From assembly GCA_963746155.1 (NCBI GenBank), contig CAVVAB010000012.1, forward strand, positions 248,001-312,000: a stretch of DNA of 64,000 bases, read 5' to 3'. Shown here one piece after another: positions 24,824 through 34,546 of the stretch. A model generated the notes under the pieces. It was given only the letters and a program-made list of their open reading frames with translations. It had not been told where the DNA came from and searched no databases. This DNA comes from AC-32 sp963746155 (lineage in GTDB: Bacteria; Actinomycetota; Thermoleophilia; Gaiellales; Gaiellaceae). Both the position numbers and the translations under genes were made by a program. Within the stretch, counting starts at the first letter, position 1, and each line of letters starts with the position of its first letter.

Positions 24824-25819
24824 TGGAAGCGCTTCGCAGAGCTTCCGCTCCAAGTCGACTCGTACGAGCTCGAGCGGCTGGAGCGGCCGGTCACGCGCGG
24901 ATTCACCCGCGTCACGACCGTCGTGCACCTGCGGGCCGGCGGTGAGGAGGGCGTCGGAGAGGACGTCACCTGGTACGCCGAGCACCACGACAAGGAACAG
25001 GCGGGAGGCGCGATCCTTCCGCTCGCGGGCTCGTGGACGCTCGAGAGCTACTCGGACGTGCTCGAGATGCCCGACCCGCACCGCCGGTGGGCCTACGAGA
25101 GCGCGGCGCTCGACCTCGCGCTGCGCCAGGCAGATGTCTCGCTTGCGGAGTTCGTCGGCCGTGAGCCCGAGCCGGTCGCCTTCGTGGTCTCGCCCGGCCT
25201 CGGCGACCCGCCGAGCGCCGCGAAGATCCACCGCTGGCTCGAGCTCGACCAGAACCTGCGCTTCAAGCTCGATCCGGCGAGCGACTGGACCGATGAGCTG
25301 ATCGCCGAACTCGCCGCGACCGACGCGGTCGTCACCGTCGACCTCAAGGCCTACTACCGCTCCGAGGGCGACCCGCCGCCCGACCTCGACCTCTACCGCC
25401 GCGTGGCCGAGGGATTCCCGAACGCGTTCATCGAGGACCCGGCCATGACCGCCGAGACCGACCTGGTTCTCGAGCCGCATCGCGAGCGCGTCACCTGGGA
25501 CGCCCCGATCCACTCGGTCGCCGACGTCGAGGAGCTCACGTTCCCGCCGAGGACGCTGAACTCCAAGCCGTCGCGTTTCGGCTATCTCCGCGAGGTGCTC
25601 GCCTTCTACGACCTCTGCCGGGAGCGCGGGATCGGGCTGTACGGCGGCGGGATGTTCGAGCTCGGGCCCGGCCGCGGCCAGATCCAGTACCTCGCCTCGC
25701 TGTTCCACCCCGACGCGCCCAACGACGTGGCGCCGAGCGCCTACAACGAGCCCGAGCCGCTGGAGGGTCTCGCGGGCAGCCCGCTCGCTCCGGCGCCGGC
25801 CGGAGTGGGGTTCCGGTAG
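24809..25819 (+). CDS. Enolase-superfamily-like protein, substrate unknown
   Basis: 336 residues with a barrel pattern like the muconate-lactonising/o-succinylbenzoate synthase subgroup: K in NLRFKLDPAS, acidic ligand candidates in VTVDLKAYY and FIEDPAM, a Lys in LNSKPSRFGYL and GIGLYGGGMFELGPGRGQ. A second-half DAPNDVAPSAYNEPE is also conserved-looking. The exact metal ligands are not all obvious, so the reaction cannot be assigned. Divergent from an acyl-CoA dehydrogenase and upstream of another, which suggests a catabolic role. Confidence 0.65.
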   Translation: MAQSLWKRFAELPLQVDSYELERLERPVTRGFTRVTTVVHLRAGGEEGVGEDVTWYAEHHDKEQAGGAILPLAGSWTLESYSDVLEMPDPHRRWAYESAALDLALRQADVSLAEFVGREPEPVAFVVSPGLGDPPSAAKIHRWLELDQNLRFKLDPASDWTDELIAELAATDAVVTVDLKAYYRSEGDPPPDLDLYRRVAEGFPNAFIEDPAMTAETDLVLEPHRERVTWDAPIHSVADVEELTFPPRTLNSKPSRFGYLREVLAFYDLCRERGIGLYGGGMFELGPGRGQIQYLASLFHPDAPNDVAPSAYNEPEPLEGLAGSPLAPAPAGVGFR

Positions 25820-25840
25820 AGCGAGGCCGGCGCTACGATT

Positions 25841-25854
25841 TGACTGATCAGTCA
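25841..25854. promoter_or_regulatory. Perfect 14-bp palindromic operator
   Basis: TGACTGATCAGTCA, a perfect inverted repeat of the size and symmetry of TetR-family operators. It lies immediately after TACGAT (25834-25839), so it would cover the transcription start of the acyl-CoA dehydrogenase gene at 25867 and fits repression. A related site lies at 27052. Confidence 0.65.
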
Positions 25855-25866
25855 GTCAACAGCGAC

Positions 25867-27048
<1,182 letters not shown>

Positions 27049-27051
27049 CAC

Positions 27052-27065
27052 GGGCCGATCGGTCA
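27052..27065. promoter_or_regulatory. Second, imperfect copy of the palindromic operator
   Basis: GGGCCGATCGGTCA matches TGACCGATCGGTCA at 12 of 14 positions and shares the TGACyGATCrGTCA form of the site at 25841. It lies between the acyl-CoA dehydrogenase and SDR genes, 69 bp upstream of the SDR GTG. Confidence 0.4.
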
Positions 27066-27105
27066 TTACAGACGGATGCCCGGCATAGCCGGCCATCCTG
27101 AGAGC

Positions 27106-27123
27106 GGCGCCGCAAGCGGCGCC
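27106..27123 (+). promoter_or_regulatory. Perfect hairpin in front of the SDR gene
   Basis: GGCGCCGC AA GCGGCGCC, an 8-bp perfect stem with a 2-base loop, ending 10 nt before the GTG at 27134; no T tract follows. It may terminate or pause the upstream transcript, or occlude initiation. A smaller CCGGC-ATA-GCCGG hairpin lies about 20 bp upstream. Confidence 0.45.
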
Positions 27124-27133
27124 TCAGTACCCC

Positions 27134-27958
27134 GTGACGATTGAGATCGATCTCTCGGGGCGAGTGGCACTCGTCACCGGGGGTTCGCGGGGACTCGGGC
27201 GGGCCGACGCGCTGACCCTGGCGCGGGCAGGCGCGGACGTCGTCATCGCCGACATCCAGCTCGAGTCGGACTCCGGGGAAGAGGCCGAGAGCTACGGCGC
27301 GCTCGCGCAGGTCGCCCGCGCGCAGGGGCTCGTCTACACCGAGCAGACGGCCGAGGAGATCCGCGGGCTCGGGCGACGCGCAGTCGCGGTGCGCTGTGAC
27401 GTGACCGACCGCGCACAGGTCGACGCGGCCGTCGCGACCGAGCTCGGACCGCCCGACATCCTCGTCGCGAACGCAGCCACGCTCGACCACGTCGCGAGGC
27501 TCGAAGACCAGTCGCCCGAGCTCTGGGAGCGCGACCTGCGCGTCAACCTGACCGGCGTCTTCAACTGCGCGCAGGCGGTGTGGCCGGGGATGGTCGAGCG
27601 CGGCTGGGGGCGCATCGTGACGATGGCGTCCGTCGCCGGGACGCTCGGCGGCTTCGGACAGGCGAGCTACGCGACGACGAAGGCCGGCGTGATCGGCCTC
27701 ACGAAGACGCTTGCTCTCGAGGGCGCGCGACACGGGATCACCGCCAACGCGATCGTGCCCGGGATCATCGGCACCGAGGCATTCGGCTTCGGCAACCCGG
27801 AGATGAACGAGCGCATGATCCGGCGGACCGCGCTCAGACGGGTCGGCGAGCCGCAGGAGGTCGCGAACGCAATCGCGTTCCTGTGCTCCGACCTTGCCGC
27901 CTACGTGACGGGCGTCGCGCTCGAGGTGAGCGGCGGGATCGAACTCTTCACGTTCTAG
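27134..27958 (+). CDS. Short-chain dehydrogenase/reductase
   Basis: 274 residues, Rossmann fold. Cofactor motif TGGSRGLGRA, Asp in ADIQLES (NAD preference likely), NAATLDH (NAG-equivalent), Ser in MASVAG and YATTK catalytic Tyr/Lys. The ~25-residue insertion after ADIQLES (EEAESYGALAQVARAQGLVY) resembles mycofactocin-type or carveol-dehydrogenase-like SDRs. Probably a hydroxyacyl or alcohol dehydrogenase acting with the adjacent acyl-CoA dehydrogenase. Confidence 0.88.
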   Translation: MTIEIDLSGRVALVTGGSRGLGRADALTLARAGADVVIADIQLESDSGEEAESYGALAQVARAQGLVYTEQTAEEIRGLGRRAVAVRCDVTDRAQVDAAVATELGPPDILVANAATLDHVARLEDQSPELWERDLRVNLTGVFNCAQAVWPGMVERGWGRIVTMASVAGTLGGFGQASYATTKAGVIGLTKTLALEGARHGITANAIVPGIIGTEAFGFGNPEMNERMIRRTALRRVGEPQEVANAIAFLCSDLAAYVTGVALEVSGGIELFTF

Positions 27959-30161
27959 CGGGCTCGAGCCAGCCCATCGTCCAGATGTAGCCCATATTCC
28001 GGGTCAGCCGCCTGAAGTGCCTGCCGTTTGCGTCGACGACGAAGAGATCGGTGGGCGCCGAGCCGCGGCTGGCCGACAGGAGTAGCCGTTTCCCGTCTGG
28101 CGACCAGGCGAGTGAAGACGCCCTCACCGGAAGCGGGAAGCTCGTTGCTCGTCCCGCCGGGTCGATGATGCGAAGGACGGCTCCGGACGTGATCCGGGTT
28201 CCACGGGTCCCGAGGTACGCGAGGGAACCGGTGCTCGACCGAGCGAGCCCGATGACCGACTTGTCACGCGCGAGTCTCCGCTTGCCGCCGCCCCTGAGGC
28301 TCACGGTGAAGATCTTCTGGTAGTTCTCGTCCATGTAGGCGATTCGCTTTCCCAGCCAGACCGGGCCAGAGCCGGTGACGTGAAGAGAACGTGCCCGGCC
28401 GCCCGCTGCGGGGACCACGAACAGCGTGGTCGGCGCGCGGTTGGTCGACCGTGTGAACACGATCCATCGCCCGTCCGGAGACCAGCTTGGCCCGTCGTCG
28501 CGCTCGGTGGGGTCCGCTTTCACCGGCGGATGGGTTAGCTGCCGCCGGTGTGTGCCGTCCCGGTCCATGAGCCACAGAGCAGCCCCGCACGCCTTGTCGC
28601 ACGACGGATCGGTGAGGCGTGAGTAGACGACCTGTCGTCCGTCGGGCGACAACGCAGGCGGGATTCCGGTCCGGTCGGCGGGATCGAGGCGCGACCGGTC
28701 CACGCGCCGAAGGTGTGTCCCGTCCAGCGAGACCGCGTACAGGCGGTTCGGGCCGCTGAAACAGGCCTCCTGATAGACGAGCGCGCGACCGGCGGCCGCG
28801 AACTGAAGGCTGGATAGCGGCGCGTCGCTGTCGCTGCCGCACAGCCCGGACCGCGCAAGCACCCGCATGTTGCTGGCGTCGGCACTGGCGGCTGCCACCG
28901 TCCACCGCGAGTACTTCCCGGGCGGCCCACCCCGGACGGCCGCGACGTGCGATCTGTCGGCCGAGAAGAGCCCATGGTCGATGAAGCGTGGGCGCGAACG
29001 GCGCCCTGTCCACGGGTCGACGGCCTCCGCTGTGCTTCCGTGCGAGACAACGATCATCCGGTCCTCGGGCCACTGGAACTGAAAGATCGGTGTGGCTCTG
29101 AGACTGATGATCGGGTTGCCGAGCCCGCCCTCCCGGATCTCGAGTCTCCCGTTTCGCGCGGTCGCGAGGCGATCGCCGCTCGGCGACCACCCGAGCACCC
29201 GGCCGCGGTACGAATCCAGCAGGCGGCCGTACTCGTCGTACACGTTGACCCCATCGGTGGTGTCGACAGCCAGCCGGCCGTCTCGTGACCAGATCGGGTT
29301 AATGGCGTCCTTCGCGTCCCACGCCCGCCGTCCGGAGGTGTCGACGACACGCACCTCGTTCTCCTGGTGCCAGTGCGGGCCGTGACCGCCGGGCACCCCG
29401 ACGACCATGAGCCTGCGGCTCCGCCTGTAGGCGAGGAACCGTCCGTCCGCAGACCAGGCGGGCGTCGAAGGCTCGAAGCTGGCGTAGTACGCAATCTGTC
29501 CATTGGGGGACCACGCGGTCGCCTGCCCATCGCCAGGGATACGGGCGACCGCCTTCCAGTGACGCTCGAGGTCGCCTATGTAGAGAGTCATCCCTCCGCC
29601 GGTCGAGGCAGCCATCGCCACACGGTGGCTGTCCGGCGACCAGACGATCGAGCCGGCGGCCAGCCCTCCGGCGTCGACGGGGAACAGCCTTGGCGAGATT
29701 CGCCTGAGGCCGCGCCCATTCACGCCGACCACGTAGGCCGCTCCGCGTCCACCCCGGTCGCTCAGGAAAGCCACCGAGTTGCCATCCGGCGAGACCGTCG
29801 GCGAAACGTCGGCCGCCGGGCTCCGGCTCAGGTCCAGCCTTCGCCCGTCGAGGTCGACCGCGTAGATCTCGCCCCGTTGAACGCGGTTCGTGGAGAACAG
29901 GATCTGCGGTCCGCGAGGAGGGGAGGTCGGTGCTGTGGGCGCCTTTGCGGGCCGGCTCTCGGCGTGGGGAGGCAGCGAGCTTCCCTGGTGTCCGCCAAAC
30001 AGGAAATACGCAACCGCCCCGGCCGCCAGCAGGGCTGCAAGAACCGCTGCTTGAGCCATGCGCTGGCGTCTCCGTTGGCGGCGCCGCGCCTCTTCGATCA
30101 GCGCCTCGAGCTCGTCCGGTCGCGGTGTCGGGGGTGGTGGCCGTGTCGGGACGTCCAACAT
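27948..30161 (-). CDS. Membrane-anchored TolB-like beta-propeller protein (PD40 repeats)
   Basis: 737 residues: short Pro-rich cytoplasmic N-terminus and basic stretch (RRRQRRRQRMAQ), one transmembrane helix (~37-57, AAVLAALLAAGAVAYFLF), then many PD40/TolB-type blades with recurrent WSPDG/LSPDGRQVVYS/SADGRFLAY motifs. Likely a surface-exposed propeller for protein interaction. ATG at 30161. Its 3' end overlaps the convergent SDR gene by 11 bp. The open frame continues upstream but only as antisense of the next gene. Confidence 0.82.
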   Translation of the reverse strand: MLDVPTRPPPPTPRPDELEALIEEARRRQRRRQRMAQAAVLAALLAAGAVAYFLFGGHQGSSLPPHAESRPAKAPTAPTSPPRGPQILFSTNRVQRGEIYAVDLDGRRLDLSRSPAADVSPTVSPDGNSVAFLSDRGGRGAAYVVGVNGRGLRRISPRLFPVDAGGLAAGSIVWSPDSHRVAMAASTGGGMTLYIGDLERHWKAVARIPGDGQATAWSPNGQIAYYASFEPSTPAWSADGRFLAYRRSRRLMVVGVPGGHGPHWHQENEVRVVDTSGRRAWDAKDAINPIWSRDGRLAVDTTDGVNVYDEYGRLLDSYRGRVLGWSPSGDRLATARNGRLEIREGGLGNPIISLRATPIFQFQWPEDRMIVVSHGSTAEAVDPWTGRRSRPRFIDHGLFSADRSHVAAVRGGPPGKYSRWTVAAASADASNMRVLARSGLCGSDSDAPLSSLQFAAAGRALVYQEACFSGPNRLYAVSLDGTHLRRVDRSRLDPADRTGIPPALSPDGRQVVYSRLTDPSCDKACGAALWLMDRDGTHRRQLTHPPVKADPTERDDGPSWSPDGRWIVFTRSTNRAPTTLFVVPAAGGRARSLHVTGSGPVWLGKRIAYMDENYQKIFTVSLRGGGKRRLARDKSVIGLARSSTGSLAYLGTRGTRITSGAVLRIIDPAGRATSFPLPVRASSLAWSPDGKRLLLSASRGSAPTDLFVVDANGRHFRRLTRNMGYIWTMGWLEPART

Positions 30162-30204
30162 GGTGCTACGTATTGTAGCTTTATCAAAGTCTGACTTCCA
30201 GGCG

Positions 30205-30210
30205 TAGTCT
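30205..30210 (+). promoter_or_regulatory. -10 element of acyl-CoA dehydrogenase gene at 30219
   Basis: TAGTCT, 8 nt before the GTG at 30219, with no ribosome binding site between. Confidence 0.45.
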
Positions 30211-30218
30211 CGCGTCAG

Positions 30219-31352
30219 GTGAACGGCGGGATCTCCTTCGAGCTGACGGACGAGCAGCGCGACCTGCAACGGCTCGCGCATGACTTCGCCGAGCGGGAGC
30301 TGCGGCCGATCGCGCGGGAGTGGGACGACCGCGAGGAGTACCCGGCCGGGCTCCTGGCGAAGGCGGCGGAGCTGGGCCTGACCTCCTACGCCGTCCCGCA
30401 GAACTACGGAGGCGGTGGCGTCGACGCGGTCACCTCGGCGCTCATGGCCGAGGAGCTCTCGTGGGGCTGCGCGGGTCTCGCCGCCGACATCCAGGCGACG
30501 ATGTTCCCGGTCCGGCCGCTGCTCGCCTTCGGGTCCGACGAGCAGCGCGAGCGCTACCTGCCCCTGCTTGCGTCGAAGGAGGGAACGACTGCCGCGATCG
30601 CCTTCACGGAGCCCCACGCGGGCTCGGACCTCTCCGCGATGCGCGCCGAAGCCCGGCGCGAGCCGGACGGCTACGTCCTCAACGGCGAGAAGGCGTACGT
30701 GACCAACGGCGGGATCGCAGAAGTCACCCTCCTCTTCGCGAAGGTCGACGGCGCGATCACCGCGTTCCTGCTCGAGCGCGGCGACCCTGGAGTCTCCGTG
30801 GGTCGCAAGGAGCGGAAGCTCGGCCTCCGCGCCTCCTACACGGGCTCGATCGTCCTCGATAACGCGCGCATCCCTGCCGACCGCCTGCTCGGCGAGGAGG
30901 GCGGAGGCTTGGAGATCGCGCTGGACTTCTTCGCGGTCTCGCGCCCACAGGTCGCCGCCGCGGCCGTCGGGCTCGCCCGCGCCGCCTTCGAGTACGCGCT
31001 CGACTACGCGCGCGAGCGCGAGGCGTTCGGCCGGCCGCTGCTCGCCCGGCAGGGCGTCTCGTTCAAGCTCGCGGACGCGGCGATGGAGATCGAGGCCGCG
31101 CGCCTGCTGACGTGGCGCGCCTGCGCCGCCGTCGACCGCGGCGAGGACGCGGGCCTCCTCGGGTCGTACGCGAAGGCGTTCGCGGCCGACACCGCGATGC
31201 GGGTGACGACGGACGCCGTCCAGGTGCTCGGCGGGGCCGGGATCATGCGCGACCACCCGGTCGAGAAGTGGCTTCGCGACGCCAAGGTCTTCCAGATCGT
31301 GGAGGGCACGTCCGAGATCCAACGCCAGGTGATCGCGACGCTGCTTCGGTAG
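30219..31352 (+). CDS. Acyl-CoA dehydrogenase
   Basis: 377 residues: ISFELTDEQRDLQRLAHDFAE, IAFTEPHAGSDLSAMRAEAR (FAD site), REAFGRPLLARQGVSFKLAD, VLGGAGIMRDHPVEKWLRD and VEGTSEIQRQVIATLL with the catalytic Glu position in VEGTSE. Third member of the family within 8 kb; the three differ enough to imply different acyl substrates. Start GTG 30219 has TAGTCT 8 nt upstream. Confidence 0.92.
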   Translation: MNGGISFELTDEQRDLQRLAHDFAERELRPIAREWDDREEYPAGLLAKAAELGLTSYAVPQNYGGGGVDAVTSALMAEELSWGCAGLAADIQATMFPVRPLLAFGSDEQRERYLPLLASKEGTTAAIAFTEPHAGSDLSAMRAEARREPDGYVLNGEKAYVTNGGIAEVTLLFAKVDGAITAFLLERGDPGVSVGRKERKLGLRASYTGSIVLDNARIPADRLLGEEGGGLEIALDFFAVSRPQVAAAAVGLARAAFEYALDYAREREAFGRPLLARQGVSFKLADAAMEIEAARLLTWRACAAVDRGEDAGLLGSYAKAFAADTAMRVTTDAVQVLGGAGIMRDHPVEKWLRDAKVFQIVEGTSEIQRQVIATLLR

Positions 31353-31366
31353 ACGGAACACGTCGC

Positions 31367-31372
31367 TAGACT
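31367..31372 (+). promoter_or_regulatory. -10 element of the VanW-family gene
   Basis: TAGACT, 7 nt before the TTG at 31380. Confidence 0.45.
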
Positions 31373-31379
31373 GCGCCCC

Positions 31380-33245
31380 TTGCGGGTGGAAGCAGGTTCT
31401 AGCGCCGTCCGGATGCGGAGCAGCCGGCGCGCCAGGTCACGTCGGCTGCTCGTTCAGCGTCTGCTCGCGCTCACAGTGGTCTTCGTCATCGGCGGGGTTG
31501 TGCTCGGCCTGGCGTTTTCCGGATCTCCGAGCCGCATCGCCGGCGGCGTCCAGGTCGCCGGGGTCGACGTCGGAGGCCTGACGAGCGGCGAGGCGACCGC
31601 GAAGCTCCAGGAGCGGGCTCGCGCGACCGCGAGCATCCCGGTCACGTTCACCGCCGAGGGCCACACCTGGCGCCTGAGGCCGGCGAACCTCGGCATCGAG
31701 GCCGACTGGAGCGCCGCCGTCAAGCTCGCGCAGCAGCAGGGCGAGGGCGTCCCGCCCCTCCGCGGCCTGCGCCGCGTCGGGATCCGGTTCTTCGGCGCGG
31801 ACGTCACGCCCCCGACGCGCGTCTGGCAGCGCGCCCTGAGCTTCGAGCTTGCGCGGATGAGCCGCGCGGTCGGCACCCCTCACATGGACGCGGCGATCAT
31901 GTTGCACGGGCTCAAGCCGCAGATCGTCGCCGGGCGGGTCGGGCGCGCGCTCGACAGCAAGACCGCCGGAATGGCGATCGTCCAGGCGCTGGTCGGCTTC
32001 CAGCGTGAACAGCCTGTGCCGCTCCCCGTCGTCGTCGACCGGCCGAAGGCGACCACCGCCGACCTCCAGCCCGTCGTGGCACAGGTGAACACTGCGCTCT
32101 CCCACCCGATCCGGATGAGTCTCGGGCGCTCGTCGTGGTGGCTCCCCGCGGGCCAGCTCGCGACGCTGCTCGATCTACCGCGCGACGGCGCCCGCTCCCT
32201 CGCCATCGGAGGACCGGCGGCCACCGGGTACTTCAAGCGGCTCGCAAAGGGCGTCGGCCGCCCGCCTCGCGACGCGAGCTTCCGCATCCTCCCGAGCGGC
32301 GGCGTTGCGGTGATCCCGTCCCGGCCGGGCCGCGTGATCGACGTTCCCGCGACCCGCGCGCACATCCTGTCGGCAGCGCTCTCGCCCACGGGACGCGGCG
32401 CGCGCGTGACGGTGATGTCGATGGCCGCCAACCGCACCACCGCCGAGGCGAAGGCGATGGGGATCAGCTCGCGCGTCGGGCGCTACGAGACGATCTACGG
32501 CGGCGACCCGAATCGCATCCACAACGTCCAGCTCGTCGCCCGGTTGATCGACGGCAAGGTGATCGCCCCGGGCGCGACGTTCTCCTTCAACCAGGCGACC
32601 GGCGCGCGCACGGCGGCCAAGGGGTTCCTCGAGGCCCCGGTCATCATCAACGGCGAGCTCACGACCGGGCTCGGCGGCGGCGTCTGCCAGGTGTCGACGA
32701 CGGTGTTCAATGCCGCGTACGAGGCCGGCCTGAGGATCACCGACCGGACGAACCACGCGCTCTACATCAGCCACTACCCGCAGGGCCGCGACGCGACCGT
32801 CGACTACCCGGACGTCGACCTCCGCTTCGTCAACGACACCCCGCACTGGCTGCTGCTCCGCACGTTCGTCGGCTCGTCGTCGCTCGTCGTGGACCTCTAC
32901 GGCACGTCGACCCATCGCCGCGTGGTCAGCCAGACACGCCCGCTGGTCGACACCGGCCCGCCGCCCGTGAAGAAGATCCCCGACCCGGCCCTCTTCAAGG
33001 GCGAGACGGTCGTCGACGAGACCGGCGAGCCCTCCCGCTCCACGAGCGTGCGTCGCCTGGTGTACGAGCCGTCCGGGAAGCTGCTCTACGACAACACGTG
33101 GTACTCGACGTACCGCGGCGAGCCCAGGGTCGTCCGCGTCGGGACGAAGCCGCGCGTGGTGGAGGCGCCTCCGAAGAAGGGGGCGAGCGGCGCGAGCGGG
33201 GCCAGCGGGCCGACCGGCGCCGGCGGCGCTAGCCCTCGGCGCTGA
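31380..33245 (+). CDS. VanW/YoaR-family cell-wall protein
   Basis: 621 residues: basic N-terminus and membrane anchor (~22-45, LLVQRLLALTVVFVIGGVVL), two peptidoglycan-binding-like PG_binding_4 segments (VDVGGLTSGEATAKLQERAR and the LDLPRDGAR region), then a VanW domain (~360-520) with ETIYGGDPNRIHNVQLVARL, GATFSFNQATGARTAAKGF and GLGGGVCQVSTTVFNAAYEAG. C-terminus is a Gly/Ala/Ser collagen-like tail (GASGASGASGPTGAGG). YoaR/VanW proteins act at the wall, biochemical role unresolved. TTG start with TAGACT upstream. Confidence 0.88.
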   Translation: MRVEAGSSAVRMRSSRRARSRRLLVQRLLALTVVFVIGGVVLGLAFSGSPSRIAGGVQVAGVDVGGLTSGEATAKLQERARATASIPVTFTAEGHTWRLRPANLGIEADWSAAVKLAQQQGEGVPPLRGLRRVGIRFFGADVTPPTRVWQRALSFELARMSRAVGTPHMDAAIMLHGLKPQIVAGRVGRALDSKTAGMAIVQALVGFQREQPVPLPVVVDRPKATTADLQPVVAQVNTALSHPIRMSLGRSSWWLPAGQLATLLDLPRDGARSLAIGGPAATGYFKRLAKGVGRPPRDASFRILPSGGVAVIPSRPGRVIDVPATRAHILSAALSPTGRGARVTVMSMAANRTTAEAKAMGISSRVGRYETIYGGDPNRIHNVQLVARLIDGKVIAPGATFSFNQATGARTAAKGFLEAPVIINGELTTGLGGGVCQVSTTVFNAAYEAGLRITDRTNHALYISHYPQGRDATVDYPDVDLRFVNDTPHWLLLRTFVGSSSLVVDLYGTSTHRRVVSQTRPLVDTGPPPVKKIPDPALFKGETVVDETGEPSRSTSVRRLVYEPSGKLLYDNTWYSTYRGEPRVVRVGTKPRVVEAPPKKGASGASGASGPTGAGGASPRR

Positions 33246-33636
33246 CGATCTCGTCGACGAGCCAGGATGGGACGCGCGTCGGCCGGTGGGTGACCGCGTC
33301 GACGCATGCGTGTCGCGTCCAACCGTCGGCGACGACTTCGCCCTCGCGCTCGACCGAGTAGTCGAACCGGAAGCGCGCGCCGCGAAGCTCGCCGCAGGCG
33401 CAGCGGACCGTCAGCCGCTCGTCGAAGCGCACGGGGAGGATGTAGCGCACGTGCGACTCGATCGTCAGCGCCTCGGTCCCGTCAGCGCGGAGGCCGGGGT
33501 ACCCGCCGCGGAAGCGCGCGAGGTAGTCGATTCGCGCCATCTCGAACCAGACGAGGTAGACGGAGTTGTGTGCGATGCCCTGCGCGTCCGTCTCGGCGAA
33601 GCGCACGCGCACCTCGGTCTCGAAGCGGAAGTCCAC
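33229..33636 (-). CDS. 4-hydroxybenzoyl-CoA thioesterase-like hotdog protein
   Basis: 135 residues, hotdog fold of the YbgC/4HBT type: VRVRFAETDAQGIAHNSVYLVWFE (catalytic Asp in ETDAQG), LARFRGGYPG, TIESHVRYILPVRFDERL. Hydrolyses acyl-CoA thioesters; substrate unknown. Start GTG 33636. Its 3' end overlaps the VanW gene by 17 bp. Confidence 0.88.
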   Translation of the reverse strand: MDFRFETEVRVRFAETDAQGIAHNSVYLVWFEMARIDYLARFRGGYPGLRADGTEALTIESHVRYILPVRFDERLTVRCACGELRGARFRFDYSVEREGEVVADGWTRHACVDAVTHRPTRVPSWLVDEIVSAEG

Positions 33637-33646
33637 GGCACTTACC

Positions 33647-33656
33647 TTCCTACAAT
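33647..33656. promoter_or_regulatory. Interlocked divergent -10 elements (thioesterase / kinase)
   Basis: Plus strand TACAAT (33651-33656), a consensus -10, lies 10 nt before GTG 33667. Minus strand TAGGAA (33652-33647) lies 10 nt before GTG 33636. The hexamers overlap by two bases. Confidence 0.45.
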
Positions 33657-33666
33657 CGCCGCGATC

Positions 33667-34544
33667 GTGTTGACGATGCACGAGAACGAGCTCCCGACGG
33701 ACGCAGCCCTGGTGCGGCGGCTGCTCGCCGCGCAGTTTCCCGAGTGGGCGGACCTGCCGGTCGAGCATGTGCCCTCGAGCGGAACGGTCAACGCGCTCTA
33801 CAGGCTCGGAGACGACATGGTCGTGCGGCTGCCCCGGATGGACTGGGGCGCGGGCGGGGTCGCGAGGGATCGCGAGTGGCTGCCCGAGGCTCGCGCCGCT
33901 GCTTCCCGTGGCGATCCCGGTGCCGCTCGCAGAGGGAGCGCCTGGCCAGGAGTTTCCCCGGGAGTGGGGGATCTACCCGTGGCTCGAGGGCGAGCACCCT
34001 GACTGCGACGGCGACGCGGAGTCGCTGGCTGCGTTCGTCGCGGCGCTGCACCGGGTCGAGCTCGCCGGGGGCCCGCCCGCGCGGCGCGGCCGGCCGCTGG
34101 CAGAGGTGCAGGACGAATCGGCCCGAGAGGCGCTGCTCCAGCTCGGCGGGTCGATCGACGTAGGCGCCGCCACCGCGGCCTGGGATGCCGCGCTCGAGGC
34201 GCCGGCAGTGGGACGGGCAGCCGGTGTGGATCCACGGCGATCTTCTGCCCGCCAACCTGCTCGTGCAGGACGGGCGCCTCAGCGGCGTGATCGACTGGGG
34301 GAGCGTTGGCGTCGGCGACCCGGCGGTCGACATGATCGCCGCCTGGGGAGCGCTGACCGCGGACGACAGGGACAACTTCCGCGACAGGCTCGGCGTCGAC
34401 GACGCGACCTGGGCGCGCGGCCGCGGCTGGGCGCTCTCGATCGGCCTGATCGCGCTGCCCTACTACGTCGACACGAACCCGGTCTTCGCCGAGACGGCCC
34501 GCCGGCTGATCCGCGAGGTGCTCGCGGATCACGCGAGGAGCTGA
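33667..34544 (+). pseudogene. APH-family phosphotransferase, two frameshifts
   Basis: Aminoglycoside phosphotransferase-like kinase split over three frames. Segment 1 (from GTG 33667 or ATG 33676): ALVRRLLAAQFPEWADL to RDREWLP. Segment 2: PRLAPLLPVAIPVPLAEG to WDAALEA. Segment 3: DGQPVWIHGDLLPANLLVQ (catalytic loop HGDLLPAN), VIDWGSVGVGDPAVDMIAAW, ending DHARS. Breaks lie at 33883-33885 (a CCC run) and near 34199-34204; removing one base at each restores one continuous ~290-aa protein. Either a decaying gene or two insertion errors; conserved motifs on both sides favour errors. Confidence 0.8.
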
Positions 34545-34546
34545 GC

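Noticed and set aside
27948..31361. Minus-strand frame of 1137 codons
   Set aside because: Only the part from 30161 downwards is a TolB-like protein; the rest is antisense of the acyl-CoA dehydrogenase at 30219.
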